The notes beneath the pieces were generated by a model. It did not search any database and was not told the DNA's origin. It saw only the letters and a program-made list of their open reading frames with translations. The position numbers and the translations under genes were made by a program. Below, in pieces: positions 50,524 to 61,747 of a stretch of DNA of 64,000 nt. This stretch comes from Citrobacter sp. Res13-Sevr-PEB04-36 (GTDB lineage: Bacteria > Pseudomonadota > Gammaproteobacteria > Enterobacterales > Enterobacteriaceae), in NCBI RefSeq assembly GCF_015672735.1, contig NZ_JADABY010000023.1:1-64000 (forward strand), read 5' to 3'. How positions within the stretch are numbered: position 1 is the stretch's first letter; every line of letters starts with the position of its first letter.

Positions 50524-53500
50524 TTAACCTACTGAAGGCGTCGGATCATCACCTTTGATGATGTCACGCTTAACCTCCGTCACGGTATCCCCTTTAGCAT
50601 TGTGCAGGTGCACTTCGAGTTGGTTAAAGGCGATATCAATGTTGTTTTCACGGCACAGGCGGTCAACCGCACGGTTAAGTTCATCTACCGTGTGGCTGCG
50701 ATCGCGCAGTTCACGAACATACAGACGCAGCTCGTGATCCAGCGTGCTGGCACCAAAAGCGGTGAAGAACACAGCCGGTTCAGGATCGTGCATCACTTTC
50801 GGGTGTTCCATTGCCGCCTGCAGCAGCACTTTCTTCACTTTATCAAGATCTGAACCGTAGGCGACGCCGATGCGGATCACCAGACGCGTGGTGGTATCCG
50901 AGAGCGACCAGTTAATCAGTCGCTCGGTCACAAACGCTTTATTCGGGATGATCACTTCTTTGCGATCAAAGTCGGTAATGGTGGTCGCACGAATACGAAT
51001 CTTACTGACTGTCCCGGAATAAGTACCAATCGTGACGGTATCGCCGATACGCACCGGGCGTTCGAACAGAATGATCAGACCCGAAACAAAGTTACCGAAG
51101 ATTTCCTGTAAGCCGAAACCGAGACCGACCGACAAGGCCGCTGCCAGCCACTGCAATTTATCCCACGACACGCCGAGCGACCCGAAGACCGTCATGGCAC
51201 CGATGGCAATGATCGCGTAGTTGAGAATTGTGGTGATCGCATATGATGCGCCCTGGCGCATTTTCAGGCGCGAGAGCACCAACACTTCCAGCAGGCCCGG
51301 TAAGTTGCGGATCAGCGCCCAGGCCACCATTGACGCAATAATCGCAAACAGCAGGCTGCCCATGGTGACATCTTTCACCACCGCAGCACCGGCTTCTGTG
51401 CCGTTGTAATGCCAGAGCGTGATGCTATCGAGATAGCTGAACACGGTGATCAAATCGGACCATATTGCCCAGAACAGAACGCCAAACAGGGCTACCATCA
51501 GCAGCATCGTAATACGCAGCGTTTGCTGGTTTACCTGCTCCAGCGCAATGGTGGGTTCTTCCTGTGGTTCTGCGCCTTCGGCCCCCTCTTTCACCAGATT
51601 CTCACGACGGGCAAGCGCGCGACGCCAGGCAATACGCCGCGCCGCAACACTTAAACCTCGCAGCACCGTCTGGTACAGCAGGTTCCAGATGATCACCAGA
51701 TATACAGTTTCAATCCAGCGACCGGATAAACGTAGTGTGGTGTAGAAATACCCAGTCGCCGTCAGCACCATTAACGCAATCGGAATAATCGACAGTACGG
51801 TAATCGTCACCAGACGCAGACCATGCGATTCCTTATCACGCCAGCTTTCACGGCACATTGGCCACACAAGGAAGGCAATGAGTAGCAAGTTAAAGAAAAT
51901 AACGATCTGCCCGAGCACATCGTCCATCAGGTTAAGCGGCGAGAGTTCAGCAACTACCGACCAGAAATTCAGCGGCAGCAGCGCCAGGCTAATGCGCACA
52001 ATCTGGCGACGCCAGTGGCTGGTTTGCTTCGCAGGCATACCGAAGTGGCGGATCGCCACGCCGTCTTTTTCCAGCACCTTCCAGCACAGGCCAAACACCA
52101 ACCAGAAGACAGCCATTTTCTTGCTAAATGCCCACAGCAGATCGCTGACGTTCAGTTGCATAGTCAGCAGAATCAAGCCCACGGCAAGGATAATCAGGCA
52201 TGCGGGCAAGGCGCGAATCAGATCAATCAGTATCGCTTTTGGCGTGTTCAGTTGGCTGTCATTGCGCAAGTTACCCACCGCGGCGGCGAGTTTCGCCTGA
52301 TACGCTTTCAGCCATTTCAGCCGCCAGCGGATAAGCCCAGCCACCAGCAACAGCGGCAAGCCAGCCAGGAATGCGATAAATACCGCCGGCCAGGCTTTTT
52401 CCCAGTTCACAGTGATTTTCATCGACTTAAACTGGTCTTTTAGCGTTTGTGGGAAGGATTTCACCCAGTCCCAGTCCATTGGGCGGTTACTGTTAACCCA
52501 GAAAATTTGCTGCGTGAGGATACTCTTGAGGTTTTTCGACACGCTCATTAACTGCTGCTGGTTGATCTGCAGGTTAATGGCCATCATCAGCTGATTCCCC
52601 AGCTGCTTATTCAGCTGATCCAGCAATTCACGGCGCATATCCACAACCTGCAGCAGCGCATCATGAACTTCGCCGTTCACTTCATTGCTGTGCCCTTCTT
52701 CCAGTTTGGCAACGAAGGCATCATTCTGGAACAGCGCATCACGCTGTTGGTTGATTTCAAATTGCTCCAGACGCAGATCGGCAATGCGGTTGGTCATATC
52801 AGCAAGCTCATCTGCCGACGGCAGCGTTTGCTGTTGCTGATACAGAATGCGCGACAACAGCAGGCTGCCCTTCAGCACGGCGATTTGCTCTTTAATGTTG
52901 CGTTCCGATTGCAGCGCACGATCAAGCCAGTTTTTGACTTTAATATTCTGCTGCATCAGCGAGTTGCCGTTTTCCGTGGCAGAAATCAGGCGCTGGCTGA
53001 GTTGATGGTTAATATCCAGTTCCTGCTTCACCAACGGGTTGGTCTGGATACGCTCAGCTTCATCAGGCGTTACCGCTTCCTGCGCGGTTTTTTCGGTTAA
53101 CGTCAGGCGTTTACTGTTCACCGCTTCCTGCAGCAACTGGAGCTGATGTTCGAGCCTGTTACTGTTAGCCGTTACATAATCCCGTTGTTTTTGCAGGGTA
53201 TCCTGCAAAACCGTATTACCTTCCAGGCTTTTACGCTGCTGGTCGATCTGTGCATTCAGCAATGCCTGCTGTGCCTGAAGCAGCACCTGCTGACTGGGGC
53301 GTAACGCCGCCTCGCCAACGCTGGTCCCATCCAGTCGATTGCGGATTTGCTGCATTTGCTGTGAGGCGGTGTACATCGCGTTTTGCACGCGCTCAGGCTG
53401 CGTCTGCAGCGAGACCAACTGACTGTTATAAGCCGCCAGATCGTTTTGCGAGCTTTGCAGGTCATCCAGTACCTGGGCGACGCGCGACTCAAGCTGTCGC

Positions 53501-53889
53501 AGGGAGAGTGTGCTCAGCGTTTTACGTGTTTCATCGTCATTATCAACATCGCTGAGCGAATTTAACGCCGCCGTCGCCTCGCGCATGTTTTCCGGCGCCT
53601 GAGCCACCTTCTGGCGTAGCTGAACGGTCTCGTCTTTCACGCGCTCAATTTTATCCAGCGTGGCGAGGGTATCGATGAGATCCTGCTGAACCAGTTTATC
53701 CTGCGCGGAAAGGTCTTTTTGTTTATTCAGTGTGTCCAGTTGGCTCTGAATATCCGCTTTCGTCGGCAGTTCGCCATTCTGTTGCGCTCGCGCAAATGCT
53801 GATGACTGACAAGACAGCAATAGAATGAAGAAAATAATGGTAATAGCAATGAGATGCTGTGAACGTTTATAAAGCTGCAACATAGTCAT
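50524..53889 (-). CDS. mscK: MscK (KefA), potassium-dependent mechanosensitive channel
   Basis: A large inner-membrane channel of 1121 residues (E. coli 1120). It has a signal peptide (MTMLQLYKRSQHLIAITIIF, cleaved near AFA), a long periplasmic coiled-coil domain (residues ~35-470) rich in QQ/LL heptads, about eleven membrane segments and a C-terminal MscS-like core. The core includes the pore helix region WLAAALSVGLGFGLQEIFGN and the beta domain FERPVRIGDTVTIG. It opens under membrane tension when external K+ is high. The frame is open 39 codons further upstream; the ATG at 53889 is chosen by match to E. coli. Confidence 0.97.
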   Translation of the reverse strand: MTMLQLYKRSQHLIAITIIFFILLLSCQSSAFARAQQNGELPTKADIQSQLDTLNKQKDLSAQDKLVQQDLIDTLATLDKIERVKDETVQLRQKVAQAPENMREATAALNSLSDVDNDDETRKTLSTLSLRQLESRVAQVLDDLQSSQNDLAAYNSQLVSLQTQPERVQNAMYTASQQMQQIRNRLDGTSVGEAALRPSQQVLLQAQQALLNAQIDQQRKSLEGNTVLQDTLQKQRDYVTANSNRLEHQLQLLQEAVNSKRLTLTEKTAQEAVTPDEAERIQTNPLVKQELDINHQLSQRLISATENGNSLMQQNIKVKNWLDRALQSERNIKEQIAVLKGSLLLSRILYQQQQTLPSADELADMTNRIADLRLEQFEINQQRDALFQNDAFVAKLEEGHSNEVNGEVHDALLQVVDMRRELLDQLNKQLGNQLMMAINLQINQQQLMSVSKNLKSILTQQIFWVNSNRPMDWDWVKSFPQTLKDQFKSMKITVNWEKAWPAVFIAFLAGLPLLLVAGLIRWRLKWLKAYQAKLAAAVGNLRNDSQLNTPKAILIDLIRALPACLIILAVGLILLTMQLNVSDLLWAFSKKMAVFWLVFGLCWKVLEKDGVAIRHFGMPAKQTSHWRRQIVRISLALLPLNFWSVVAELSPLNLMDDVLGQIVIFFNLLLIAFLVWPMCRESWRDKESHGLRLVTITVLSIIPIALMVLTATGYFYTTLRLSGRWIETVYLVIIWNLLYQTVLRGLSVAARRIAWRRALARRENLVKEGAEGAEPQEEPTIALEQVNQQTLRITMLLMVALFGVLFWAIWSDLITVFSYLDSITLWHYNGTEAGAAVVKDVTMGSLLFAIIASMVAWALIRNLPGLLEVLVLSRLKMRQGASYAITTILNYAIIAIGAMTVFGSLGVSWDKLQWLAAALSVGLGFGLQEIFGNFVSGLIILFERPVRIGDTVTIGTYSGTVSKIRIRATTITDFDRKEVIIPNKAFVTERLINWSLSDTTTRLVIRIGVAYGSDLDKVKKVLLQAAMEHPKVMHDPEPAVFFTAFGASTLDHELRLYVRELRDRSHTVDELNRAVDRLCRENNIDIAFNQLEVHLHNAKGDTVTEVKRDIIKGDDPTPSVG

Positions 53890-54015
53890 GAGAATGAACG
53901 TTTCTAACCAGAGAAGTGACCGAAAATAGTCAAGCGGTAAGAATATCACGGCTGTGACAGCCAGAATAGCGGGAGGGAAAGCGTCCAGGATAAATCCTGG
54001 TATCAAACCTGCGGA

Positions 54016-54660
54016 TTAGCAAGTCTCCGGCACGCGCAGTGTAGGGCAAAGAAGACACATCTCCAGCAGTACGGCGACATATTCACGCGCGTCTTTTTTC
54101 AGATCAAATGACTCTGGTGCAAATAACCAGTTTTCTAAAATGCCGGAAAGGTAGCTACGCAGTAACACCGCCACTCGACGTGTGTTCAGGTTCTCCGGCA
54201 ACATTTTTGCACTCATACAGTTGCGAAGGGTTTGCTCAATGCGATCATAGTTTTCAAGACACAGGCTGCGTTGCGCCAACTGAACAGAGGCTATTTCCCC
54301 GACAAATTCGCATTTGTGGAATATAATCTCCATCAATAAACGTCGGCGTTCTTCTGTCACGGTAGCTTCAAGAACGTAAACTAAAATTTCTCTTAATACT
54401 GATAGTGGATCGTCAGGGAATTTTGCCTGATACTCAGACTCTAGTTCATCAATATTGGGTTTTGCCAGCTCCCAGATTTCACTGAATAAATCCGACTTGT
54501 TTTTGAAATGCCAATAGATTGCACCGCGTGTGACACCAGCGGCTTTTGCAATCTCCGCAAGCGAGGTGGAAGAGACCCCTTGTTGCGAGAACAAACGCAG
54601 AGCAACATCGAGAATGTGCTGACGCGTTTCTTGCGCTTGTTGTTTGGTTTTTCGTGCCAT
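54016..54660 (-). CDS. acrR: AcrR, TetR-family repressor of acrAB
   Basis: A 214-residue repressor with an N-terminal helix-turn-helix (ISTTRGxxYWHF-type segment [18 protein letters not shown]) and a ligand-binding C-terminal domain. It represses acrAB and itself and is released by dyes and drugs. It is one residue shorter than E. coli AcrR and differs at the extreme C-terminus ([11 protein letters not shown]). The domain is otherwise intact, so no loss-of-function is visible. Divergent from acrA; the operator lies between them and the marbox overlaps its first codons. Confidence 0.97.
   Translation of the reverse strand: MARKTKQQAQETRQHILDVALRLFSQQGVSSTSLAEIAKAAGVTRGAIYWHFKNKSDLFSEIWELAKPNIDELESEYQAKFPDDPLSVLREILVYVLEATVTEERRRLLMEIIFHKCEFVGEIASVQLAQRSLCLENYDRIEQTLRNCMSAKMLPENLNTRRVAVLLRSYLSGILENWLFAPESFDLKKDAREYVAVLLEMCLLCPTLRVPETC
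54642..54660 (-). promoter_or_regulatory. Mar/Sox/Rob box at the start of acrR
   Basis: On the reverse strand ATGGCACGAAAAACCAAAC matches the 19-base marbox consensus AYnGCACnnWnnRYYAAAY at every specified position. It coincides with the first codons of acrR and is the activation site for divergent acrAB. Confidence 0.88.
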
Positions 54661-54688
54661 ATGTCAGTGAATTTACAGGCGTTAGATT

Positions 54689-54712
54689 TACATACATTTG
54701 TGAATGTATGTA
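54689..54712. promoter_or_regulatory. AcrR operator between acrR and acrA
   Basis: The 24-base inverted repeat has half-sites TACATACATTTG and TGAATGTATGTA. It matches the known AcrR-binding palindrome of E. coli and lies 90 bases upstream of acrA. Confidence 0.93.
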
Positions 54713-54801
54713 CCATAGCACGACGATAATATAAACGCAGCAATGGGTTTATGGGCTTTAAGCCATTGATCAATTTGAAATCGGACACTCGAGGTTTACA
54801 T

Positions 54802-55995
54802 ATGAACAAAAACAGAGGGTTAACGCCTCTGGCAGTCGTTCTGATGCTCTCAGGCAGCTTAGCGCTAACAGGATGTGACGACAAACAGGCCCAACAAGGG
54901 GGCCAGCAGATGCCAGAGGTTGGAGTTGTGACGCTCAAAACTGAACCTCTACAGATCACAACTGAACTCCCGGGTCGCACCAGTGCTTTCCGCATTGCAG
55001 AAGTTCGCCCTCAGGTTAGCGGCATCATCCTGAAGCGTAATTTCACAGAAGGCGGTGACATTGAAGCGGGTGTGTCTCTCTATCAGATTGATCCTGCTAC
55101 TTACCAGGCCGCGTATGAAAGCGCAAAAGGCGATCTGGCTAAAGCACAGGCGGCGGCTAATATCGCTCAGTTGACGGTAAAACGTTATCAGAAACTGTTG
55201 GGTACTAAGTACATCAGTCAACAGGACTACGATACTGCCCAGGCTGATGCACAGCAGGCAAATGCTGCCGTTATTGCCGCGAAAGCCGCAGTAGAAACGG
55301 CGCGCATCAACCTGGCGTATACCAAAGTCACATCGCCAATTAGCGGCCGTATTGGTAAGTCTGCCGTCACGGAAGGCGCTCTGGTACAGAACGGTCAGGC
55401 AACCGCGCTGGCGACCGTTCAGCAGCTGGATCCCATCTATGTCGACGTTACGCAGTCCAGTAACGATTTCCTGCGTCTGAAACAAGAGCTGGCAAACGGC
55501 AAGCTGAAGCAAGAGAACGGTAAAGCGAAAGTGGAACTGGTGACCAGCGACGGCATTAAATTCCCGCAGTCCGGTACGCTGGAATTTTCTGACGTGACGG
55601 TTGATCAGACCACCGGTTCTATCACACTGCGCGCCATCTTCCCTAACCCGGATCACACCTTACTGCCGGGTATGTTTGTCCGTGCTCGTCTGGAAGAAGG
55701 GATCAACCCAACGGCAATCCTGGTTCCGCAGCAAGGCGTGACCCGTACACCGCGCGGTGAAGCCAGTGCGTTGGTTATCGGCGCAGATGACAAAGTGGAA
55801 ACCCGCCAGATTGTGGCAACACAAGCGATTGGCGATAAATGGTTGGTCACAGAAGGACTTAAGCCGGGCGACCGCGTGATCGTCAGTGGGCTACAAAAAG
55901 TACGTCCAGGCGCGCAGGTAAAAGCGCAGGAAGTCACCGCGGATAACAACCAGCAAGCCGCAAGCGGTAACCAGCCCGAACAGTCCAAGTCTTAA
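54802..55995 (+). CDS. acrA: AcrA, periplasmic adaptor of the AcrAB-TolC efflux pump
   Basis: A 397-residue lipoprotein. The signal ends in LALTGC with the lipidated Cys25, then membrane-fusion-protein modules follow: lipoyl halves (VRPQVSGIILKRNFTEGGD and AYTKVTSPISGRIGKSAVTEG), a coiled-coil hairpin (~100-170), a beta-barrel and a membrane-proximal domain. It links AcrB to TolC. The ATG at 54802 gives MNKNRGLTPLA; an upstream in-frame extension lacks a signal sequence. It forms an operon with acrB, 22 bases apart. Confidence 0.98.
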   Translation: MNKNRGLTPLAVVLMLSGSLALTGCDDKQAQQGGQQMPEVGVVTLKTEPLQITTELPGRTSAFRIAEVRPQVSGIILKRNFTEGGDIEAGVSLYQIDPATYQAAYESAKGDLAKAQAAANIAQLTVKRYQKLLGTKYISQQDYDTAQADAQQANAAVIAAKAAVETARINLAYTKVTSPISGRIGKSAVTEGALVQNGQATALATVQQLDPIYVDVTQSSNDFLRLKQELANGKLKQENGKAKVELVTSDGIKFPQSGTLEFSDVTVDQTTGSITLRAIFPNPDHTLLPGMFVRARLEEGINPTAILVPQQGVTRTPRGEASALVIGADDKVETRQIVATQAIGDKWLVTEGLKPGDRVIVSGLQKVRPGAQVKAQEVTADNNQQAASGNQPEQSKS

Positions 55996-56014
55996 CTTAA
56001 ACAGGAGCCGTTAA

Positions 56015-59167
<3,153 letters not shown>

Positions 59168-59180
59168 TTCATCGCTAATG

Positions 59181-59206
59181 AAAAGGCCGCGCAAGCGGCC
59201 TTTTTT
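59181..59206 (+). terminator. Rho-independent terminator of acrAB
   Basis: AAAAGGCCGC-GCAA-GCGGCCTTTTTT: a GC-rich stem with a GCAA tetraloop and a run of six T, 13 bases after the acrB stop. Confidence 0.95.
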
Positions 59207-59654
59207 CTGTCAAAATCATAAAATACACTTATTGTGATAACGTTTATTTTCGGTTGGGTGAATAAGCGATATAATCCCTTTAGGCTTAAAGGCTATTCTT
59301 AAAATTCCTTGAGGTTTCTTATTTACTTTAATAAATATTAAGATTAATCCTAGCCACTCATCGACATTGTTAGAGGTTGTCTTTGATTACTAAAGCTAAA
59401 CCCGTTAACCTGATGATTGCCCGAACAATAAGGAAGTTGTTCCATTTCGAATACCCACATTTATCAGGTAGAATGAAAAAAGGGTGCGGCATCATATTTT
59501 GGCACAATTGTAATTTTTCGTGATATGACGATGAAATCTTTTTTAGAGTAGATTATAGTTAAATCATCAAGCGTCACGGGCAAGTTCCAGGTAGTTTGTT
59601 GTATCCACCCCGAAGGTGTTCGGTTAGTTTAAACCACTAAGAAGGGGATGCGTT
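59207..59654. other. Long AT-rich leader region of tomB-hha
   Basis: No gene-sized frame is seen. The segment is AT-rich throughout, as expected for a site bound by H-NS and Hha. Promoter-like AT blocks occur near 59542-59562 (TTTTTTAGAGTAGATTATAG). The ribosome binding site AAGAAGGGG precedes tomB closely. A small RNA cannot be excluded but none is recognised. Confidence 0.45.
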
Positions 59655-60029
59655 ATGGACGAGTACTCACCCAAAAGACATGATATCGCACAGCTTAAAT
59701 TTCTCTGTGAAACCCTGTATCATGACTGTCTTGCAAACCTTGAACAAAGCAACCATGGCTGGGTTAATGACCCAACCTCAGCAACCAGCCTGCAGCTCAA
59801 CGAACTGATAGAGCATATTGCAACCTTCGCACTTAATTATAAAATTAAGTACAATGAGGACAATAAGCTGGTCGCACAGATTGATGAATACCTGGATGAC
59901 ACTTTTATGTTGTTCAGTAATTATGGTATTAATACGCAGGATTTGCAGAAATGGCGAAAGTCCGGAAATCGACTGTTTCGCTGTTTTGTCAATGCCACCA
60001 GGGCTAATCCTGTCAGTTTGTCTTGTTAA
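59655..60029 (+). CDS. tomB: TomB, Hha antidote protein
   Basis: A 124-residue acidic helical protein (MDEYSPKRHDIAQLKFLCET) matching E. coli TomB/YbaJ at full length. It neutralises Hha toxicity and, in E. coli, does so by oxygen-dependent oxidation through Cys18, which is conserved here. The gene lies 27 bases upstream of hha in the same operon; the pair influences conjugation, motility and biofilm formation. Confidence 0.96.
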   Translation: MDEYSPKRHDIAQLKFLCETLYHDCLANLEQSNHGWVNDPTSATSLQLNELIEHIATFALNYKIKYNEDNKLVAQIDEYLDDTFMLFSNYGINTQDLQKWRKSGNRLFRCFVNATRANPVSLSC

Positions 60030-60056
60030 AAATTATTACAATCATAGGTAAGAGTT

Positions 60057-60275
60057 ATGTCTGATAAACCATTAACTAAAACAGATTATTTGATGCGCCT
60101 GCGACGTTGCCAGACAATTGACACGCTTGAGCGTGTTATTGAGAAAAATAAATATGAATTGTCCGATAACGAACTGGCTGTATTTTACTCAGCAGCAGAT
60201 CATCGCCTTGCTGAATTGACGATGAATAAACTCTACGACAAGATCCCAACTTCCGTTTGGAAATTTATTCGCTAA
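60057..60275 (+). CDS. hha: Hha, H-NS-associated modulator of gene expression
   Basis: A 72-residue member of the Hha/YmoA family ([20 protein letters not shown]...). It binds the H-NS dimerisation domain and strengthens silencing of AT-rich, horizontally gained genes. The conserved helices and the cysteine near residue 18 are present. Cotranscribed with tomB. Confidence 0.97.
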   Translation: MSDKPLTKTDYLMRLRRCQTIDTLERVIEKNKYELSDNELAVFYSAADHRLAELTMNKLYDKIPTSVWKFIR

Positions 60276-60615
60276 TCGCTCACGAGGTTAAGTCAGGTAT
60301 TGCAGTACATTTGTCTGACTGACCGCTTCCTCGTTTATACAACTATTATTTAATTCAAATCACGTGATTGCGATCACAACGAAGTGACGGGAACGGTCCC
60401 TTTATACGCATTACACTTTACTGTATTGCGATGAGTCATCCGCGAACCGCAAAAGCCGTAGTGGGCAGTAATCCTGCGCGGATCATCAAAACGCTACGCA
60501 CTCAAATGTAACTGTTATGCTAAATTGTGGTTAATCTGTTACTTTTTTCAGGCACGGTCCCCTTTTAAAATAGGCCGATCCTACCTGAATATTGAAGACA
60601 TCACGAAGGCAAGAG
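60276..60615. other. Spacer between hha and ylaC, maa absent
   Basis: In E. coli the maltose acetyltransferase gene maa lies here; no trace of it is visible. The segment contains a strong CRP-like site at 60363-60378 and presumably the ylaC promoter (TTGTGG...TTACTTTT region near 60525-60545 is unclear). A possible weak hairpin follows hha (GTCAG...CTGAC near 60290-60325). Confidence 0.5.
60363..60378. promoter_or_regulatory. CRP-like site between hha and ylaC
   Basis: CGTGATTGCGATCACA fits TGTGA-N6-TCACA at nine of ten key positions and is itself an imperfect palindrome. It lies about 240 bases upstream of ylaC. Confidence 0.55.
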
Positions 60616-61086
60616 ATGACAGAAATACAGCGCCTGCTCACCGAAACAATTGATGATTTAAATACTCGCGAGAAGCGTGATAACAGACCGCGTTTTAGCA
60701 TTAGCTTCATTCGCAAGTATCCGGGGCTGTTTATCGGCATGTATGTCGCATGGTTTGCCACGCTGGCGGTCATGCTGCAATCAGAAACGCTGGTCGATTC
60801 GGTGTGGCTGTTGGTGGTACTGTTTGTCATCCTCAACGGTTTTTTCTTTTTTGACGTCGCGCCACGTTACCGTTTTGAAGATATTGACGTGCTGGACTTT
60901 AGAGTCTGCTATAACGGCGAATGGTACAACACGCGCTTTGTTCCTCCGAGCCTCATCGAAACCATACTGCATTCACCACAGGTGGAGAACGAACATAAAG
61001 CACAACTGCAAAAAATGATGGCACGTAAAGGCGAACTCTCTTTCTATGATGTCTTCACGCTAACCCGCGCAGAGGCCAGCCAGTAA
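60616..61086 (+). CDS. ylaC: YlaC, DUF1449-like inner-membrane protein
   Basis: A 156-residue protein with two adjacent hydrophobic segments ([17 protein letters not shown] near residue 40; [19 protein letters not shown] near 65) and cytoplasmic ends. It matches E. coli YlaC in length and sequence. The frame is open eight codons upstream (MKTSRRQE), but [13 protein letters not shown] is the standard start. Function unknown; the DUF label is from memory and may be wrong. Confidence 0.92.
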   Translation: MTEIQRLLTETIDDLNTREKRDNRPRFSISFIRKYPGLFIGMYVAWFATLAVMLQSETLVDSVWLLVVLFVILNGFFFFDVAPRYRFEDIDVLDFRVCYNGEWYNTRFVPPSLIETILHSPQVENEHKAQLQKMMARKGELSFYDVFTLTRAEASQ

Positions 61087-61107
61087 TCTCCCCGCCCGCG
61101 AATAAAA

Positions 61108-61133
61108 AAGTGCGTACCCTCTGGCACGCACTT
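61108..61133 (-). terminator. Terminator of rpmE2-rpmJ2 (shared with ylaC)
   Basis: Stem AAGTGCGT/ACGCACTT with a 10-base loop. On the reverse strand it ends in TTTTTT, 27 bases after the rpmJ2 stop. On the forward strand it lies just after ylaC but lacks a T-run, so it is primarily a reverse-strand terminator. Confidence 0.87.
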
Positions 61134-61159
61134 GGCTCCCTGAAATGTTGGTAAAATAA

Positions 61160-61300
61160 CTAACGCCTTTTCTTCCTACCCTGTACCGCTTTAAATCGCG
61201 GATTTGTTTTGCAGATAACATACAAACGCCCTTTGCGTTTGACTATCTGACAGTCAGGGTGGCGCTGTTTGGCGCTACGAAGTGAATTAAGAACCTGCAT
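61160..61300 (-). CDS. rpmJ2: Alternative ribosomal protein L36 (zinc-independent)
   Basis: A 46-residue protein ([20 protein letters not shown]..., ending QGRKKRR) corresponding to YkgO of E. coli. It lacks the four-ligand zinc ribbon of the standard L36 and replaces it under zinc starvation, releasing zinc. The reading frame extends upstream through rpmE2 sequence; the ATG at 61300, one base after the rpmE2 stop, is the real start. Confidence 0.95.
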   Translation of the reverse strand: MQVLNSLRSAKQRHPDCQIVKRKGRLYVICKTNPRFKAVQGRKKRR

Positions 61301-61301
61301 G

Positions 61302-61562
61302 TTAACCTCGCTTAGCGCCAATAAAACGACCAAAACGTTTCTGGAAGCGCGCTGCGCTGCCTTCGTTGTCGAACGTCTTTTGTTTTCCGGTGTAGTACGG
61401 GTGCGATTTAGAAGAGATATCAAGAGTCACGTACGGATACGTTTCTCCCTCAAACTCAATCTCACGTTCCGTTTTGATGGTTGAACCAACCTTAAAGTAT
61501 TCATTGGCACTGGTGTCGTGGAACACCACTGTACGATAAAAGGGATGGATATCTGGCTTCAT
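61302..61562 (-). CDS. rpmE2: Alternative ribosomal protein L31 type B (zinc-independent)
   Basis: An 86-residue protein corresponding to YkgM ([20 protein letters not shown]). It has no cysteines, in contrast to the zinc-binding L31 RpmE, and takes its place on the ribosome when zinc is scarce. The family core [18 protein letters not shown] is intact. First gene of a two-gene operon with rpmJ2, controlled by a Zur-type palindrome upstream. Confidence 0.95.
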   Translation of the reverse strand: MKPDIHPFYRTVVFHDTSANEYFKVGSTIKTEREIEFEGETYPYVTLDISSKSHPYYTGKQKTFDNEGSAARFQKRFGRFIGAKRG

Positions 61563-61574
61563 AGCAACCTCAAT

Positions 61575-61594
61575 TGTTACAATATAACATAACA
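61575..61594 (-). promoter_or_regulatory. Zur box of rpmE2-rpmJ2
   Basis: TGTTACAATATAACATAACA, a palindrome of the Zur type (GTTA-rich arms around ATAT), 13 bases upstream of the rpmE2 ATG. Zinc-loaded Zur would repress the operon. Confidence 0.82.
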
Positions 61595-61747
61595 CATAAG
61601 GTACACCACTCTCGCCCCTGTCTCAACCTGATTTATACTGTGGATAATTTATTCAGGAAATATCCCCCCTAAATATATGATGTCATTCGAATAGATTTTT
61701 CACTTTCGGATATACTTTCCCTACGCTGTGTAAATAAGGATATCACT

